DNA from: an uncultured Lachnospiraceae bacterium
GTDB lineage: Bacteria; Bacillota; Clostridia; Lachnospirales; Lachnospiraceae
Direction: 5' to 3'
Length of the DNA: 64,000 nucleotides
Assembly (NCBI GenBank): GCA_910578345.1
Contig: CAJTRA010000009.1
Span: 1 to 64,000 of the forward strand
Shown one piece after another: positions 35,954 to 45,181 of the stretch; positions within the stretch are counted from its first letter, which is position 1; each line of letters starts with the position of its first letter. The notes under the pieces are model-generated. The model was not told where the DNA came from, made no database searches, and saw nothing but the letters and a program-made list of their open reading frames with translations. Both the position numbers and the translations under genes were made by a program.

Positions 35954-37090
35954 TTATAATAAGGACAACGCACCCTGGTTACTCTGATTCGCCTGGGCAA
36001 GCATGGATTGTCCTGCCTGGGCAAGAATATTGTTGTTTGCATACTTCACCATTTCCGTAGCGATATCTGTATCCCGGATGAAAGATTCTGCCACTGTCGT
36101 ATTCTCAACAATATTATCCAGGTTATTGATCGTATGTTCCAGACGATTCTGGATCGCACCCAGATTCGAGCGGGTCTCCGATACATCCGTGATCGCACTC
36201 TTGGCGAAAGCGTTCAGTGCCTGGAAGTAGCGGACATCGGAGGCTTTGTCAGACAACGCTTCCTCCTTACCGCCTGTAATGCCCAGCGTATAGTTTGTTG
36301 TAAGCCTGTTCTTCACATTTTCATCCGTAATCGAATCATAAGAAAAACTATGAAAAACAGTCAGATCCTCTGCTCCCAAAAGATGAGAATGCCCCGGTGA
36401 TCCCCAAGGTCTTACCATACTCTTATCCCAATACTCCTGCTTTGCGTAAGTACTGTTATCCGGAACCCAATATGCAACCACTCCCTGCGGATAATTCGCT
36501 GTAGACGGATTAGGCTGATCAATCTTCTGGCACAGAGGACTTTCATTATTCGTCTGATAAAAGATCCCTTTCGCCAGCGCACTCGCGATCAGATCATTTG
36601 TACACATATTTCCTATTGTGATCGCAATGTGCTGTCCAGACTCTGCTCCTACCTGCAGCCCTATATTCTTGAAAGTACCGTCCAGCAGATTCTGCTCATT
36701 AAAAGTCGTTGTGGATTGTATCCGGTCGATCTCACTCATCAACTGCCTTACTTCCATTGTGATATAACTTCTGTCATCTGTCGTCAGCGTACCGTTCGCC
36801 CCTTTAACCGCCAGTTCATTCATGCGCTGCAGCATATCGTGAACCTCGCTCAAAGCGCCTTCTGCCGTCTGCACACAGGAAATCCCATCCGCCGCATTAG
36901 CTGACGCCTGTGTCAGACCTCTCACCTGTCTGCGCATTTTCTCCGAAATCGATAACCCAGCCGCATCATCCGCCGCACGGTTGATCTTGTATCCCGAAGA
37001 CAGTTTCTCCGTAGATTTTGCCTGACTCACATTCGTCAGATTAAACATACGGTTCGCGTTCATCGCTGTCAAATTATGTTTGATAACCAT
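35954..37090 (-). CDS. fliC: Flagellin
   Basis: A 378-residue filament protein. The conserved N-terminal D0/D1 region is clear (HNLTAMNANRMFNLTN; LSSGYKINRAADDAAGLSIS), as is the C-terminal D0 (NNILAQAGQSMLAQANQ, ending GALSLL). The central 140 residues (about 165-300) are variable, the surface-exposed D2/D3 part, with three Trp (WVPDNS, QEYWDKS and RPWGS). The C-terminus helix is the export and assembly region. It is preceded by a sigma-28-type promoter and followed by a large terminator, so it is monocistronic. Confidence 0.96.
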   Translation of the reverse strand: MVIKHNLTAMNANRMFNLTNVSQAKSTEKLSSGYKINRAADDAAGLSISEKMRRQVRGLTQASANAADGISCVQTAEGALSEVHDMLQRMNELAVKGANGTLTTDDRSYITMEVRQLMSEIDRIQSTTTFNEQNLLDGTFKNIGLQVGAESGQHIAITIGNMCTNDLIASALAKGIFYQTNNESPLCQKIDQPNPSTANYPQGVVAYWVPDNSTYAKQEYWDKSMVRPWGSPGHSHLLGAEDLTVFHSFSYDSITDENVKNRLTTNYTLGITGGKEEALSDKASDVRYFQALNAFAKSAITDVSETRSNLGAIQNRLEHTINNLDNIVENTTVAESFIRDTDIATEMVKYANNNILAQAGQSMLAQANQSNQGALSLL

Positions 37091-37153
37091 AAACTTTTCT
37101 ACCCACTAAATCCCTTTCCTCATTTTTCAACAAGAATCCCCTTATTAAGATTT

Positions 37154-37180
37154 ATATCGGATCATATGGGCATCTTCTTA
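37154..37180 (-). promoter_or_regulatory. Sigma-28 promoter of flagellin
   Basis: Minus-strand TAAG (37180-37177), 16 bases, CCGATAT (37160-37154). This matches the SigD/FliA pattern (TAAA, about 15, GCCGATAT) closely and agrees with the sigma-28 gene at 59607-60395. Confidence 0.75.
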
Positions 37181-37188
37181 ATAGCAGA

Positions 37189-37467
37189 ATGGATCAATAT
37201 AGTTTTATTTTGCTCCCGGACGCAAATATTCTCCATCCGACACAAAAAGGTTTCGGAAAACCGAACTCCACCGGTTTTACAGTGCTTTTAACCGGTAAAA
37301 TACCGACAAAAAACTCCATCCGCCAAAAACTGCTCTGCCATTTTAATTTCCCAATCGATTCTATTAATGTTTCAGGAACAGAGCAAGAAATTGCTACTAT
37401 GCCTTTGATGGCTGATGCTTTAAGCACCCTGTCAGCACACTCTTCCAGGCAAAAGAAAAACAAGTAG
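37189..37467 (+). CDS. Doubtful small protein of unknown function
   Basis: A 92-codon frame (MDQYSFILLPDANILHPTQK at the start, basic SSRQKKNK at the end). Codon use is plausible, but there is no clear RBS, the start lies inside the antisense flagellin promoter region, and I recognise no family. Its middle contains the inverted repeat CCGGTTTT...AACCGG, which argues for structure rather than coding. Listed only as a possibility. Confidence 0.25.
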   Translation: MDQYSFILLPDANILHPTQKGFGKPNSTGFTVLLTGKIPTKNSIRQKLLCHFNFPIDSINVSGTEQEIATMPLMADALSTLSAHSSRQKKNK

Positions 37468-37480
37468 AACCCATTTGTAG

Positions 37481-37541
37481 CATTTATCTGCGGCACACTT
37501 GAATAAGCGGAGTAACTTCCTATAGACAAAATAGAAAAATG
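37481..37541. repeat. Dispersed intergenic repeat, copy C
   Basis: CATTTATCTGCGGC followed by TGAATAAGCGGAGTAACTTCC and then ACAAAATAG. The second block matches 1450-1472 in the same orientation, and the TCTGCGGC element matches 17538-17545. TGCGGCA also pairs with TGCCGCA at about 37541-37547. Confidence 0.5.
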
Positions 37542-37605
37542 CCGCAAACCATATCACATCATGGTTTCCAGCATTCTTTAGGGTTGGGCTGTTATAAACA
37601 GTCAA

Positions 37606-37677
37606 CAGCTCGTAGGGGAATCGAACCCCTGTTTCCGCCGTGAGAGGGCGGCGTCTTAACCGCTTGACCAACGAGCC
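37606..37677 (-). tRNA. tRNA-Glu (anticodon CTC)
   Basis: A 72-base cloverleaf on the minus strand. The acceptor stem GGCTCGT pairs with ACGAGCT (one G-T pair), the D stem is GTC/GAC, and the anticodon stem CCGCC/GGCGG encloses loop CTCTCAC with anticodon CTC. The T stem is AGGGG/CCCCT with TTCGATT. CCA is not encoded. It reads GAG codons. Confidence 0.93.
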
Positions 37678-37696
37678 ATTTGATTGGCACTTGCTT

Positions 37697-37725
37697 ATAT
37701 TATTACATTTTCCGGAAAAAAGCAA
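37697..37725 (-). promoter_or_regulatory. Promoter of tRNA-Glu
   Basis: Minus-strand TTGCTT (37725-37720), 17 bases, TAATAT (37702-37697), about 20 bases before the mature tRNA. Confidence 0.55.
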
Positions 37726-37779
37726 GTACTTTTTCAAATTTTCTTAAGAAATATAGAAAAATACGGAAAAGCAAAGAAA

Positions 37780-40700
37780 TCAACTCACGAAATCAAACAG
37801 GCTAATCTGGTTCGACTCCGGTAGATTCCCCAGAATCCCCAGCGTACTCATCAGATCTATGATGGTCTTAGATGCTTTTGTACGCTGTCTGAAATCATCC
37901 TTGCTAAGGAAAGGCCCGTCCTTGGCCGCCTCCACGATGGCGTCCGCCGCCTTCTCTCCCAAACCGTCAATACTGCTTAAAGACGGCATCAGCTTCCCGT
38001 CCACAATCTGGAACAGCCTGGACTGCGCCGAGAAAAGATCAATGGGCACGAATTCAAATCCTCTGGCATACATCTCCTGCACAATCTTCATATCCTTATT
38101 GGTATCCTGCTCCTTCTTGGACAGCGTATCGCTCCTGCGCTTGTAATCCGCCATCACATTTTCCAGATGCTGCTGCCCCTGGCACATGATCTCATAGGAA
38201 AAGGCCGAGGCGCGAATGCTGAAATAAGCCGCATAATAAGCCAGCGGGTAGTTGATCTTACAGTAGGCAATACGCCACGCCATCATGACATAAGCCGCCG
38301 CGTGAGCCTTCGGGAACATATACTTGATCTTCTTGCAGGAACCGATATACCAGTCCGGCACACCCTTGTCCGTCATCGCCGTGATCCACTCATCTTTTAA
38401 CCCCTTGCCCTTACGGACGCTCTCCATGATCGTAAAGGACAAAGACGGGTCAACACCCTTCTGCATCAGGTAGATCATAATATCGTCACGACAGCAGATG
38501 GCCGTGGAAATCGTGGCCTTGCCCTCCTCGATCAGTGTCTGGGCGTTCCCCAGCCACACGTCCGTCCCGTGGGAAAGACCCGAAATACGCACCAGATCCG
38601 TAAAGCACTTGGGCTTCGCGTCAATGACCATCTGGATCACGAACTCCGTCCCGAACTCCGGCACGCCCAGGCACCCCAGCTTACAGCCGCCAATCTGCTC
38701 CGGCGTGATCCCCAGCGCCTCCGTTGACTGGAAAAGGGACATGACTCCCGGATCGTCCAGCGGAATTGTGACCGGATCGACGCCCGTCAAGTCCTGCAGC
38801 ATACGGATCATGGTCGGATCATCGTGTCCGAGGATATCCAGCTTTAACAGATTATGATCGATGGAATGATAGTCAAAATGGGTTGTGACGATGTCCGTAG
38901 TCATATCGTTGGCCGGGTGCTGCACCGGCGTAAAGGAATTGATGTCCTCTCCTACCGGCAGCACCACGATGCCGCCCGGATGCTGGCCGGTACTCCTGCG
39001 GATCCCAGTACAGCCCGTCACAATGCGGTTGATCTCGCAGACACGTTTATGCCTGCCCCGCTCTTCATAATAATTCTTCACATAGCCAAAGGCTGTCTTA
39101 TCCGCCAGGGTTCCGATGGTCCCTGCTCTGTAAGTCTGCCCGTTGCCGAAGATTACCTCCGTGTATTTATGCGCCTTACTCTGGTACTCACCGGAAAAGT
39201 TCAGATCAATATCCGGCTCCTTATCACCTTTAAATCCCAGAAATGTCTCGAAGGGAATGTCAAACCCTTCCTTGTCAAGCGGCGTGCCGCAGACCGGGCA
39301 GTTTTTGTCCGGCATATCACAGCCCGCACCGCCGCCGTAGGCGCGTACTTCCTCGGAATCAAAATCGTAATAATGGCATTTTGGACACAGATAATGAGGG
39401 CTTAGAGAATTCACCTCCGTGATCCCCGCCATATTGGCCACGAAAGAACTTCCCACAGAGCCACGGGAGCCCACCAGATAGCCGTCTTCCACCGACTTCC
39501 ATACCAGCTTCTGGGCGATGATATACATCACTGCAAAACCATTGGAGATGATGGAATGTAGCTCCTTCTCCAGCCTGTCCTCCACGATCTTAGGCAACGT
39601 CTCCCCGTACAGTTCATGGGCCCTGTTATAACAGATCTCCGTAAGCTGCCTGTCGCTGTCCTCGATCACCGGCGGACACTTGTCCGGCCGCACCGGCGAC
39701 ATGGTCTCAATCATATCCGCGATCAGGTTGGTGTTGGTGATGACCACCTCCTCAGCCTTATCGCTCCCCAGATAGGCAAATTCCGCAAGCATTTCCTCGG
39801 TGGTCCGAAAATACAGCGGCGCCTGATTATCCGCGTCTGGAAAGCCCTGTCCTGCCATGATGATCCGACGGTAGATCTCGTCCTCCGGATTCAGGAAATG
39901 CACGTCGCAGGTGGCCGCCACCGGCTTGTGAAACTGCTCCCCCAGCCGCACGATCTTGCGGTTGATCTCCATGATGTCTTCCATGGAATTGACATTCGCT
40001 ATCCGCTCGGACTCGATCATAAACTTGTTATTGCCAAGCGGCTGGATCTCCAGATAATCATAGAAATCCACAAGCCTTGCGATCTCCGCATCCGGCCGTC
40101 GTTCCACAAGCGCGCGGTACAGCTCTCCAGCCTCACAGGCGCTGCCCACAATAAGCCCTTCCCGATACTGATTCAGCAGGCTCTTCGGGATTCGCGGCCT
40201 TCTGGCAAAATAGGTCAGATGGGACAGTGAAATCAACCGGTACAGATTCATCCGTCCCACGTTGTTCTTGGCCAGAATGATGCCGTGATAAGTAGGAAGC
40301 TTCTTAATAATGCCAGGGCTTAGATTCCCTTTCTCATTGATCTGTGCAAGCGTCGTGATACCTTCCTTCTCCATCATCGGAATCATCTTGACAAAGATCT
40401 GCGCCGTGGCCTCCGCATCGTCCACCGCCCGGTGATGGTTTTCCAGGGAAACGCCAAGCGTCTTTGCCACCGCGTCTAACGTATGCTTAGCCTGGGCGGG
40501 CAGCATGACACGCGCCATCCCCACCGTGTCCACATAAGTAAAGTCATGAACGATCCCCTGCCTGTCGCAGTTTTCCATGATAAAACCCATGTCGAACCCG
40601 GCATTGTGCGCCACCAACATACAGCCCTCACAGAACGTAAGAAACTGCGGCAGCACACTTTCGATCTTCTCCGCATCGATCACCATGTCATCCCGAATTC

Positions 40701-42525
40701 CTGTCAGCTTCTCGATCTCGAAGGGAATCGGCACCTCCGGATTCACGAACGCCGAAAAACGGTCCACAATCTCACCGCTGCATACCTTCACTGCGCCGAT
40801 CTCTATGATCCGGTTTTCCACCGGAGAAAAACCTGTCGTCTCAATATCAAACACCACGAAGTCCTGGCTGAAATCCTGCCCCTTGTCGTTGGTCGCGATC
40901 TCATGCAGATCGTCCACCAGATAGGCCTCCACACCATAGATCACCTTGAAGAAATCCTGCTTGTCGGGGTCTGGATCTCCCGCTTCCTTGCGCTTATTCT
41001 TCTCCGCCTTCCACAGATCCTCCCAGACATGGTTCGCGTCCGGAAAGGACTGTACCACGCCGTGATCCGTGATGGCGATCGCCGAATGTCCCCACTGATA
41101 GGCCCGCTTCACAATATCCTTGGCTTCAGACACGCCGTCCATATCGCTCATCTTCGTATGACAGTGCAGCTCCACACGCTTGCGCACACTGGTATCCATG
41201 CGGGACGTAGTGAAATCCGGTATCTTCTTGATCCCTGCCAGGGAACCGATGGTCAGTTCATGGTCGAACTTATCCATCAGCGTCATCCCCTTGATCTTCA
41301 CAAAAGCCCCCGGTTTCACATCACCAGTCAGCTCCGTCACCTGATCGTTGTGCACAAACATCTTGATCGTCATCGTGTCGGAAAAGTCCGTCACATCGAA
41401 GATCAGAATGGTCCGTTCATTCTTGATCTCCCGCTTGTCCATATTCAAGATCTGCCCGCGGATGACCACCTCGCCCATCTCGCCGATGATATCGCTGATG
41501 GGCATGGACTCTTCCTCAAAGTCCCGTCCATACAGCACATCCGGGTTATCGGAACGCTTAAGCGCCCTTCTGAAATCGTTCTTCTTTCCCTGTTCGCCTT
41601 TTCCTGCTCCTCTGAAGGATGACTTCACTCCACGCTGACCAGGCATGGACGAATTCGGTGTCGAGGACTCTGCTCCGGCCAGGCCCGGCACAAAGTGTCC
41701 TGATGCATTCTCATCTGACATGGGCAGGCCAGCCGCTGCCTGGCCTCCTGTCATAGGCTGATCATACCAAACTTCCCCGGATACACTCTGTCTATCCGTA
41801 AAAGCGCCCTCCTGTATATCCGATGCAAATGCATCGTTATACCCATCAGATCTTCCACCCATCTCATAACCAGGCTCCTGATTATGGAAACCATTTTGTC
41901 CCTTTTCCACATCATATCCCTGTACACTCTGCCCTTCGCCTCTATAACCCGCTCTTGCTGAAATTTCTGCGATCTGCATCGACAGCTTATACTCATCCTC
42001 CTTTCTGTATTTTCCTGCAGCGTGTTCTTTATAGGCAATCTTTACCGTCACGGCAAAGCCACATCTCTCATTGTATATCTTTTCCAGAATCCGGATCAGT
42101 TCTTCTGCTTTTCCTTTCCCCAACACGGTATCTTCCACGGTTAATAGTAAAGTATCCGCTTGTATAAAGGCAATATCCGCTTTCTTGAACAGACTATACT
42201 CCACTGGAGAGTATTCCCGCAGTTCCAACAAAATGCTGTCCCGATAGATCTCTGTCAATTTCTTCGGATCATACTGAAACGAAAGATGAAACCGTTCATA
42301 AAACTTAATCCTCATCGGCACATTTGGAAAAAACTGCTTCTTTATCTCTCGCTCTGCCCGGAACACATCTTCCTTCTGGATCAGACGGTCCGAAGAAATA
42401 TAAATTCGGAGAAAATCCTTTCTCTTGGTTGCCGAAACCTTCTCCACTGTAACTTGCTCATATAAATCCCGCAATCCTGTATCCAATTTCAAAGAAGGAA
42501 ATACATCAAAGAATTTCTTACCCAT
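37780..42525 (-). CDS. polC: DNA polymerase III alpha subunit, PolC type
   Basis: A 1581-residue replicative polymerase of low-GC Gram-positives. The order is an N-terminal domain (about 1-190), a Gly/Gln/Ser-rich disordered linker (about 195-330), an OB fold (VVIRGQILNMDKREIK), the PHP domain (ELHCHTKMSDMDG near 448) interrupted by the 3'-5' exonuclease (FVVFDIETTGF near 553; HNAGFDMGF; HRAVDDAEAT), then the polymerase core (CPKCHYYDF zinc site; PDIDLNFSGEYQ near 1105). Typical PolC is about 1440 residues; the extra length is mainly the linker. It follows ispG on the same strand. Confidence 0.97.
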   Translation of the reverse strand: MGKKFFDVFPSLKLDTGLRDLYEQVTVEKVSATKRKDFLRIYISSDRLIQKEDVFRAEREIKKQFFPNVPMRIKFYERFHLSFQYDPKKLTEIYRDSILLELREYSPVEYSLFKKADIAFIQADTLLLTVEDTVLGKGKAEELIRILEKIYNERCGFAVTVKIAYKEHAAGKYRKEDEYKLSMQIAEISARAGYRGEGQSVQGYDVEKGQNGFHNQEPGYEMGGRSDGYNDAFASDIQEGAFTDRQSVSGEVWYDQPMTGGQAAAGLPMSDENASGHFVPGLAGAESSTPNSSMPGQRGVKSSFRGAGKGEQGKKNDFRRALKRSDNPDVLYGRDFEEESMPISDIIGEMGEVVIRGQILNMDKREIKNERTILIFDVTDFSDTMTIKMFVHNDQVTELTGDVKPGAFVKIKGMTLMDKFDHELTIGSLAGIKKIPDFTTSRMDTSVRKRVELHCHTKMSDMDGVSEAKDIVKRAYQWGHSAIAITDHGVVQSFPDANHVWEDLWKAEKNKRKEAGDPDPDKQDFFKVIYGVEAYLVDDLHEIATNDKGQDFSQDFVVFDIETTGFSPVENRIIEIGAVKVCSGEIVDRFSAFVNPEVPIPFEIEKLTGIRDDMVIDAEKIESVLPQFLTFCEGCMLVAHNAGFDMGFIMENCDRQGIVHDFTYVDTVGMARVMLPAQAKHTLDAVAKTLGVSLENHHRAVDDAEATAQIFVKMIPMMEKEGITTLAQINEKGNLSPGIIKKLPTYHGIILAKNNVGRMNLYRLISLSHLTYFARRPRIPKSLLNQYREGLIVGSACEAGELYRALVERRPDAEIARLVDFYDYLEIQPLGNNKFMIESERIANVNSMEDIMEINRKIVRLGEQFHKPVAATCDVHFLNPEDEIYRRIIMAGQGFPDADNQAPLYFRTTEEMLAEFAYLGSDKAEEVVITNTNLIADMIETMSPVRPDKCPPVIEDSDRQLTEICYNRAHELYGETLPKIVEDRLEKELHSIISNGFAVMYIIAQKLVWKSVEDGYLVGSRGSVGSSFVANMAGITEVNSLSPHYLCPKCHYYDFDSEEVRAYGGGAGCDMPDKNCPVCGTPLDKEGFDIPFETFLGFKGDKEPDIDLNFSGEYQSKAHKYTEVIFGNGQTYRAGTIGTLADKTAFGYVKNYYEERGRHKRVCEINRIVTGCTGIRRSTGQHPGGIVVLPVGEDINSFTPVQHPANDMTTDIVTTHFDYHSIDHNLLKLDILGHDDPTMIRMLQDLTGVDPVTIPLDDPGVMSLFQSTEALGITPEQIGGCKLGCLGVPEFGTEFVIQMVIDAKPKCFTDLVRISGLSHGTDVWLGNAQTLIEEGKATISTAICCRDDIMIYLMQKGVDPSLSFTIMESVRKGKGLKDEWITAMTDKGVPDWYIGSCKKIKYMFPKAHAAAYVMMAWRIAYCKINYPLAYYAAYFSIRASAFSYEIMCQGQQHLENVMADYKRRSDTLSKKEQDTNKDMKIVQEMYARGFEFVPIDLFSAQSRLFQIVDGKLMPSLSSIDGLGEKAADAIVEAAKDGPFLSKDDFRQRTKASKTIIDLMSTLGILGNLPESNQISLFDFVS

Positions 42526-42634
42526 CCGTCACAACATACCTCTCTTATTCTAATGCAGAAAATACGTGCTTTCCGCATCCTCATAGACATGCTTTCATTA
42601 TCCTTAGAACACTCTATAACACCTCAGCATAATT

Positions 42635-43693
42635 TCACGTCTCATTCCAGTTCAACAATTCTTCCCGTAATGTCTCTAACAATTGCTCTTCCGGTACTTT
42701 CTTTACGATCTCACCCTTCTTGATCAGCAAGCCCTCACCCAGACCTCCAGCGATTCCAATATCTGCCTCTTTCGCCTCACCAGGACCATTAACTGCACAT
42801 CCCATCACTGCTACCTTAATATCCAACGGAATATCCTCTACCATCTTCTCCACTTGATTGGCAAGGCCAATCAGGTCGATACGTGTCCTTCCACAAGTGG
42901 GACAGGACACTACCTCAATACCGCCTTTCCTGAGACCGAGTGTCCGCAGAATCAATCTGGCTGATTTGATCTCTTCTACCGGATCCCCCGTCAAAGACAC
43001 TCTGATCGTATCGCCAATTTCCTGGTTCAAAATCAAACCCAGACCAATCGCAGACTTGATGTTGCCGCTTGTCACCGTTCCAGCCTCTGTAATACCAACA
43101 TGTAGGGGATAATGCGTCTTCTGCGCCAATAGTTCATGCGCTTTCACACACATCATCACATCTGAGGACTTGATACTGATTACCAGCTCATCATAACCCA
43201 GATCTTCAATCATACCTATCTTATCCAATGCACTCTCTACGAGTCCCTCTGCCGTTACACCATGATATTTCTCCACCAGTTCTTTTTCCAAAGAACCGCT
43301 GTTAACCCCCACACGAATCGGAATCTTCCGCTCCTTTGCCGCAGCAACTACCTCAGCAACCTTATCGCAGCTGCCAATATTACCTGGATTAATTCGAATC
43401 TTATCTGCACCATTCTCTATCGCTGCAACTGCCATCTTATAATCAAAATGAATATCCGCTACCAGTGGGATATGTATCTGTTCCTTGATCTTCCTGACTG
43501 CCGCAGCCGCTTCTGCGGTCGGTACTGTGCAGCGGATTATCTCACATCCTGCCCGCTCCAGCCGCAAAATCTGCTCCACTGTTGCTTCCACATCTTCCGT
43601 CTTAGTATTCGTCATAGACTGGATCAGAATCGGATTCCCGCCTCCAATCAATCTATCACCAATCTTTATCACTTTTGTGTTGTCTCTCTGCAT
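42635..43693 (-). CDS. ispG: 4-hydroxy-3-methylbut-2-enyl diphosphate synthase
   Basis: A 352-residue IspG (GcpE), an iron-sulfur enzyme of the MEP isoprenoid pathway. QSMTNTKTEDVEAT opens it, with DIHFDYKMA and RINPGNIG in the barrel. The C-terminal 4Fe-4S ligands lie in SCPTCGRT and MGCAVNGPGEA. GGGGAGG precedes the ATG. It works downstream of Dxr, encoded at 47310-48458, but is separated from it here by the coiled-coil/kinase/phosphatase cassette. Confidence 0.96.
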   Translation of the reverse strand: MQRDNTKVIKIGDRLIGGGNPILIQSMTNTKTEDVEATVEQILRLERAGCEIIRCTVPTAEAAAAVRKIKEQIHIPLVADIHFDYKMAVAAIENGADKIRINPGNIGSCDKVAEVVAAAKERKIPIRVGVNSGSLEKELVEKYHGVTAEGLVESALDKIGMIEDLGYDELVISIKSSDVMMCVKAHELLAQKTHYPLHVGITEAGTVTSGNIKSAIGLGLILNQEIGDTIRVSLTGDPVEEIKSARLILRTLGLRKGGIEVVSCPTCGRTRIDLIGLANQVEKMVEDIPLDIKVAVMGCAVNGPGEAKEADIGIAGGLGEGLLIKKGEIVKKVPEEQLLETLREELLNWNET

Positions 43694-43776
43694 ATTTCTT
43701 CCTCCCCTGGTTTTCTATCATAGATAACTCAATAGACTTTACACTCTGATAAAGCACACTCTCTATCTTGTTATAA

Positions 43777-44184
43777 TCATGCAGTATGTGCAGTCAGATC
43801 CGCCTTGTGTCTCTCTAAGAAAATATGTACCCGGCCTACCTCACTTAGTATCATCTCATCCATGTCCCTCAATTCTGTTGTCGATTTCACAACCTGACAC
43901 CTCAGCGAGTGCAAATTCTTCTTAACACACCGCATGTCGCTTTTTAAATTCCGTACATCTTCCTTTACGTTTTGCATGTCACTTTTCAGAACTTGCACAT
44001 CTTCTTTCACATTCTGCATGTCTTCTTTCAGATACTGTACATCCTTTTTCAGGCCTTGCACGTCTTCTTTCACATTCTGCATGTCTTCTTTCAGATACTG
44101 TACATCCTTTTTCAGGCCTTGCACGTCTTCTTTCAGGCCTTGCATTTCAAATATAATCAGATCCAGTTTTTCATTCTCTGTCAT
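43777..44184 (-). CDS. Heptad-repeat coiled-coil protein
   Basis: A 135-residue protein of which about residues 14-100 are twelve consecutive 7-residue units of the form VQxLKxD / MQNVKED. Leu, Val and Met occupy the a/d positions, predicting a long parallel coiled coil. A 21-residue block (VQGLKKD VQYLKED MQNVKED) occurs twice and its DNA is nearly identical. The C-terminal 35 residues have SEVGRVHIFLERH. No membrane segment or signal peptide. ATG 44184 follows GGTGGTG. It sits 90 bases after the kinase gene and may be its target or scaffold. Similar repeat proteins of unknown role are common in Bacillota. Confidence 0.75.
   Translation of the reverse strand: MTENEKLDLIIFEMQGLKEDVQGLKKDVQYLKEDMQNVKEDVQGLKKDVQYLKEDMQNVKEDVQVLKSDMQNVKEDVRNLKSDMRCVKKNLHSLRCQVVKSTTELRDMDEMILSEVGRVHIFLERHKADLTAHTA
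43930..44145 (-). repeat. Tandem 21-base / 63-base coding repeats
   Basis: About ten degenerate 21-base units encode the heptads of the coiled-coil protein. The block around 44020-44082 is repeated almost unchanged at 44083-44145. Such repeats can expand or contract by slippage or recombination in multiples of 21 bases, keeping frame and heptad phase. Confidence 0.7.
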
Positions 44185-44275
44185 CGTATCACCACCTTCA
44201 ACAATATTACGTATTATTGATATTGATATCACTATATCACATCTTTAATGTAAAGTCTATTCTGTTATCACTCTA

Positions 44276-45154
44276 TTATTGCTTTACCAGAATCCTCTGT
44301 TTCATCTCTGTCAGCCACACCGATTTTTCTACTCCTCTGATAAAGGATTTTCGATGTAGAGGATTCTGTCTTCTCTCACATTGATTCATATCTTTTCTTA
44401 CCTCCTCCGCCATTTGATAACGCTCTGCTGGGCTTGCTTTAATACAGCGCCGGATAACTTGTTCTATAGCTTCTCCAAGAAGGGGCTGATAATCCTGTAT
44501 TGGCAGCATGGCATAGGGCGGCTTTGCCGGATCCGCTCCGGTCACCATATAGTACAACAGTTTCCCGAAAGCATAAATGTCACTTCTCTCGTCCGCACAA
44601 ATTTCTTGCCCTTTCCCGCCAAACTGTTCTGGTGCACCATATCCCAAAGTTACTGCCATCCTATCCACATACTTTCCAAAATTCCGACAATATGCTGCTC
44701 CAAAATCTATCAGTCTCAAATTGCCATCTGTACACACCATCACATTCTGCGGTTTCAAATCCCGATAAATAACAGGTGGCTTTCTGGTATGTAAATAACA
44801 CAGGATATCTAGCAGTTGATCTGTCCATGCACGAGCCTGTTCTTCTCCTACATATTTATTTTTCTCTATGTACTCCTGAAGCGTCACCCCAGGAATATAC
44901 TCCATTACCATATACCAAGCCTCATCCCACAACAGATCATAGATGACTGGCAGCATCGGATGTCTCAGCTGCCTGAGAATCTCTGCCTCCTGTACAACAC
45001 TGTCTTCTTTCTGGCCTCTTACCTGTTTCACCGCTACTTCTCTCTTTAAATCCTCATCTTTTGCCAAATACACACATCCTTCTCCCCCCTGTCCAATGTA
45101 TCTGACAATCATGTATTTGCCAATCTTTCCTTTCTTCTCCATACTTTTTTCCAA
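44276..45154 (-). CDS. Soluble Hanks-type Ser/Thr protein kinase
   Basis: A 292-residue kinase. The Gly loop GQGGEG (21-26), ATP-anchoring Lys43 (VAVKQV), catalytic loop YRDLKPQN with Asp132 (YRD in place of HRD), metal-binding DFG (150-152) and GAPEQF (APE-like) are intact, so activity is likely. It has no transmembrane segment and no PASTA domains, unlike PrkC/PknB. Start is a TTG at 45154 after GGGGG or ATG 45142. It follows the PP2C gene by 27 bases, giving a kinase-phosphatase pair. Confidence 0.92.
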   Translation of the reverse strand: MEKSMEKKGKIGKYMIVRYIGQGGEGCVYLAKDEDLKREVAVKQVRGQKEDSVVQEAEILRQLRHPMLPVIYDLLWDEAWYMVMEYIPGVTLQEYIEKNKYVGEEQARAWTDQLLDILCYLHTRKPPVIYRDLKPQNVMVCTDGNLRLIDFGAAYCRNFGKYVDRMAVTLGYGAPEQFGGKGQEICADERSDIYAFGKLLYYMVTGADPAKPPYAMLPIQDYQPLLGEAIEQVIRRCIKASPAERYQMAEEVRKDMNQCERRQNPLHRKSFIRGVEKSVWLTEMKQRILVKQ

Positions 45155-45181
45155 CCTGGTAAAACCCCCTTTGTTTCTGTT

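Larger units (their letters stand above)
37091..37605. other. Gap between flagellin and tRNA-Glu
   Basis: This 515-base gap holds the flagellin sigma-28 promoter (37154-37180), one doubtful 92-codon plus-strand frame (37189-37467), a CCGGTTTT/AACCGG inverted repeat region near 37270-37305, and copy C of the dispersed repeat (37481-37541). Confidence 0.6.

Noticed and set aside
40483..41622. Plus-strand frame of 379 codons opposite polC
   Set aside because: The minus-strand PolC is unambiguous here; the His/Leu/Arg-rich antisense product has no domain.
43930..44145. Regular repeats resembling a CRISPR array
   Set aside because: Units are 21 bases with no unique spacers, lie in frame inside a coding sequence and encode heptads of a coiled coil.
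43934..44248. Plus-strand frame of 104 codons over the heptad array
   Set aside because: It is the antisense shadow of the repeats (Cys/Phe/Ser-rich), with no RBS or recognisable domain.
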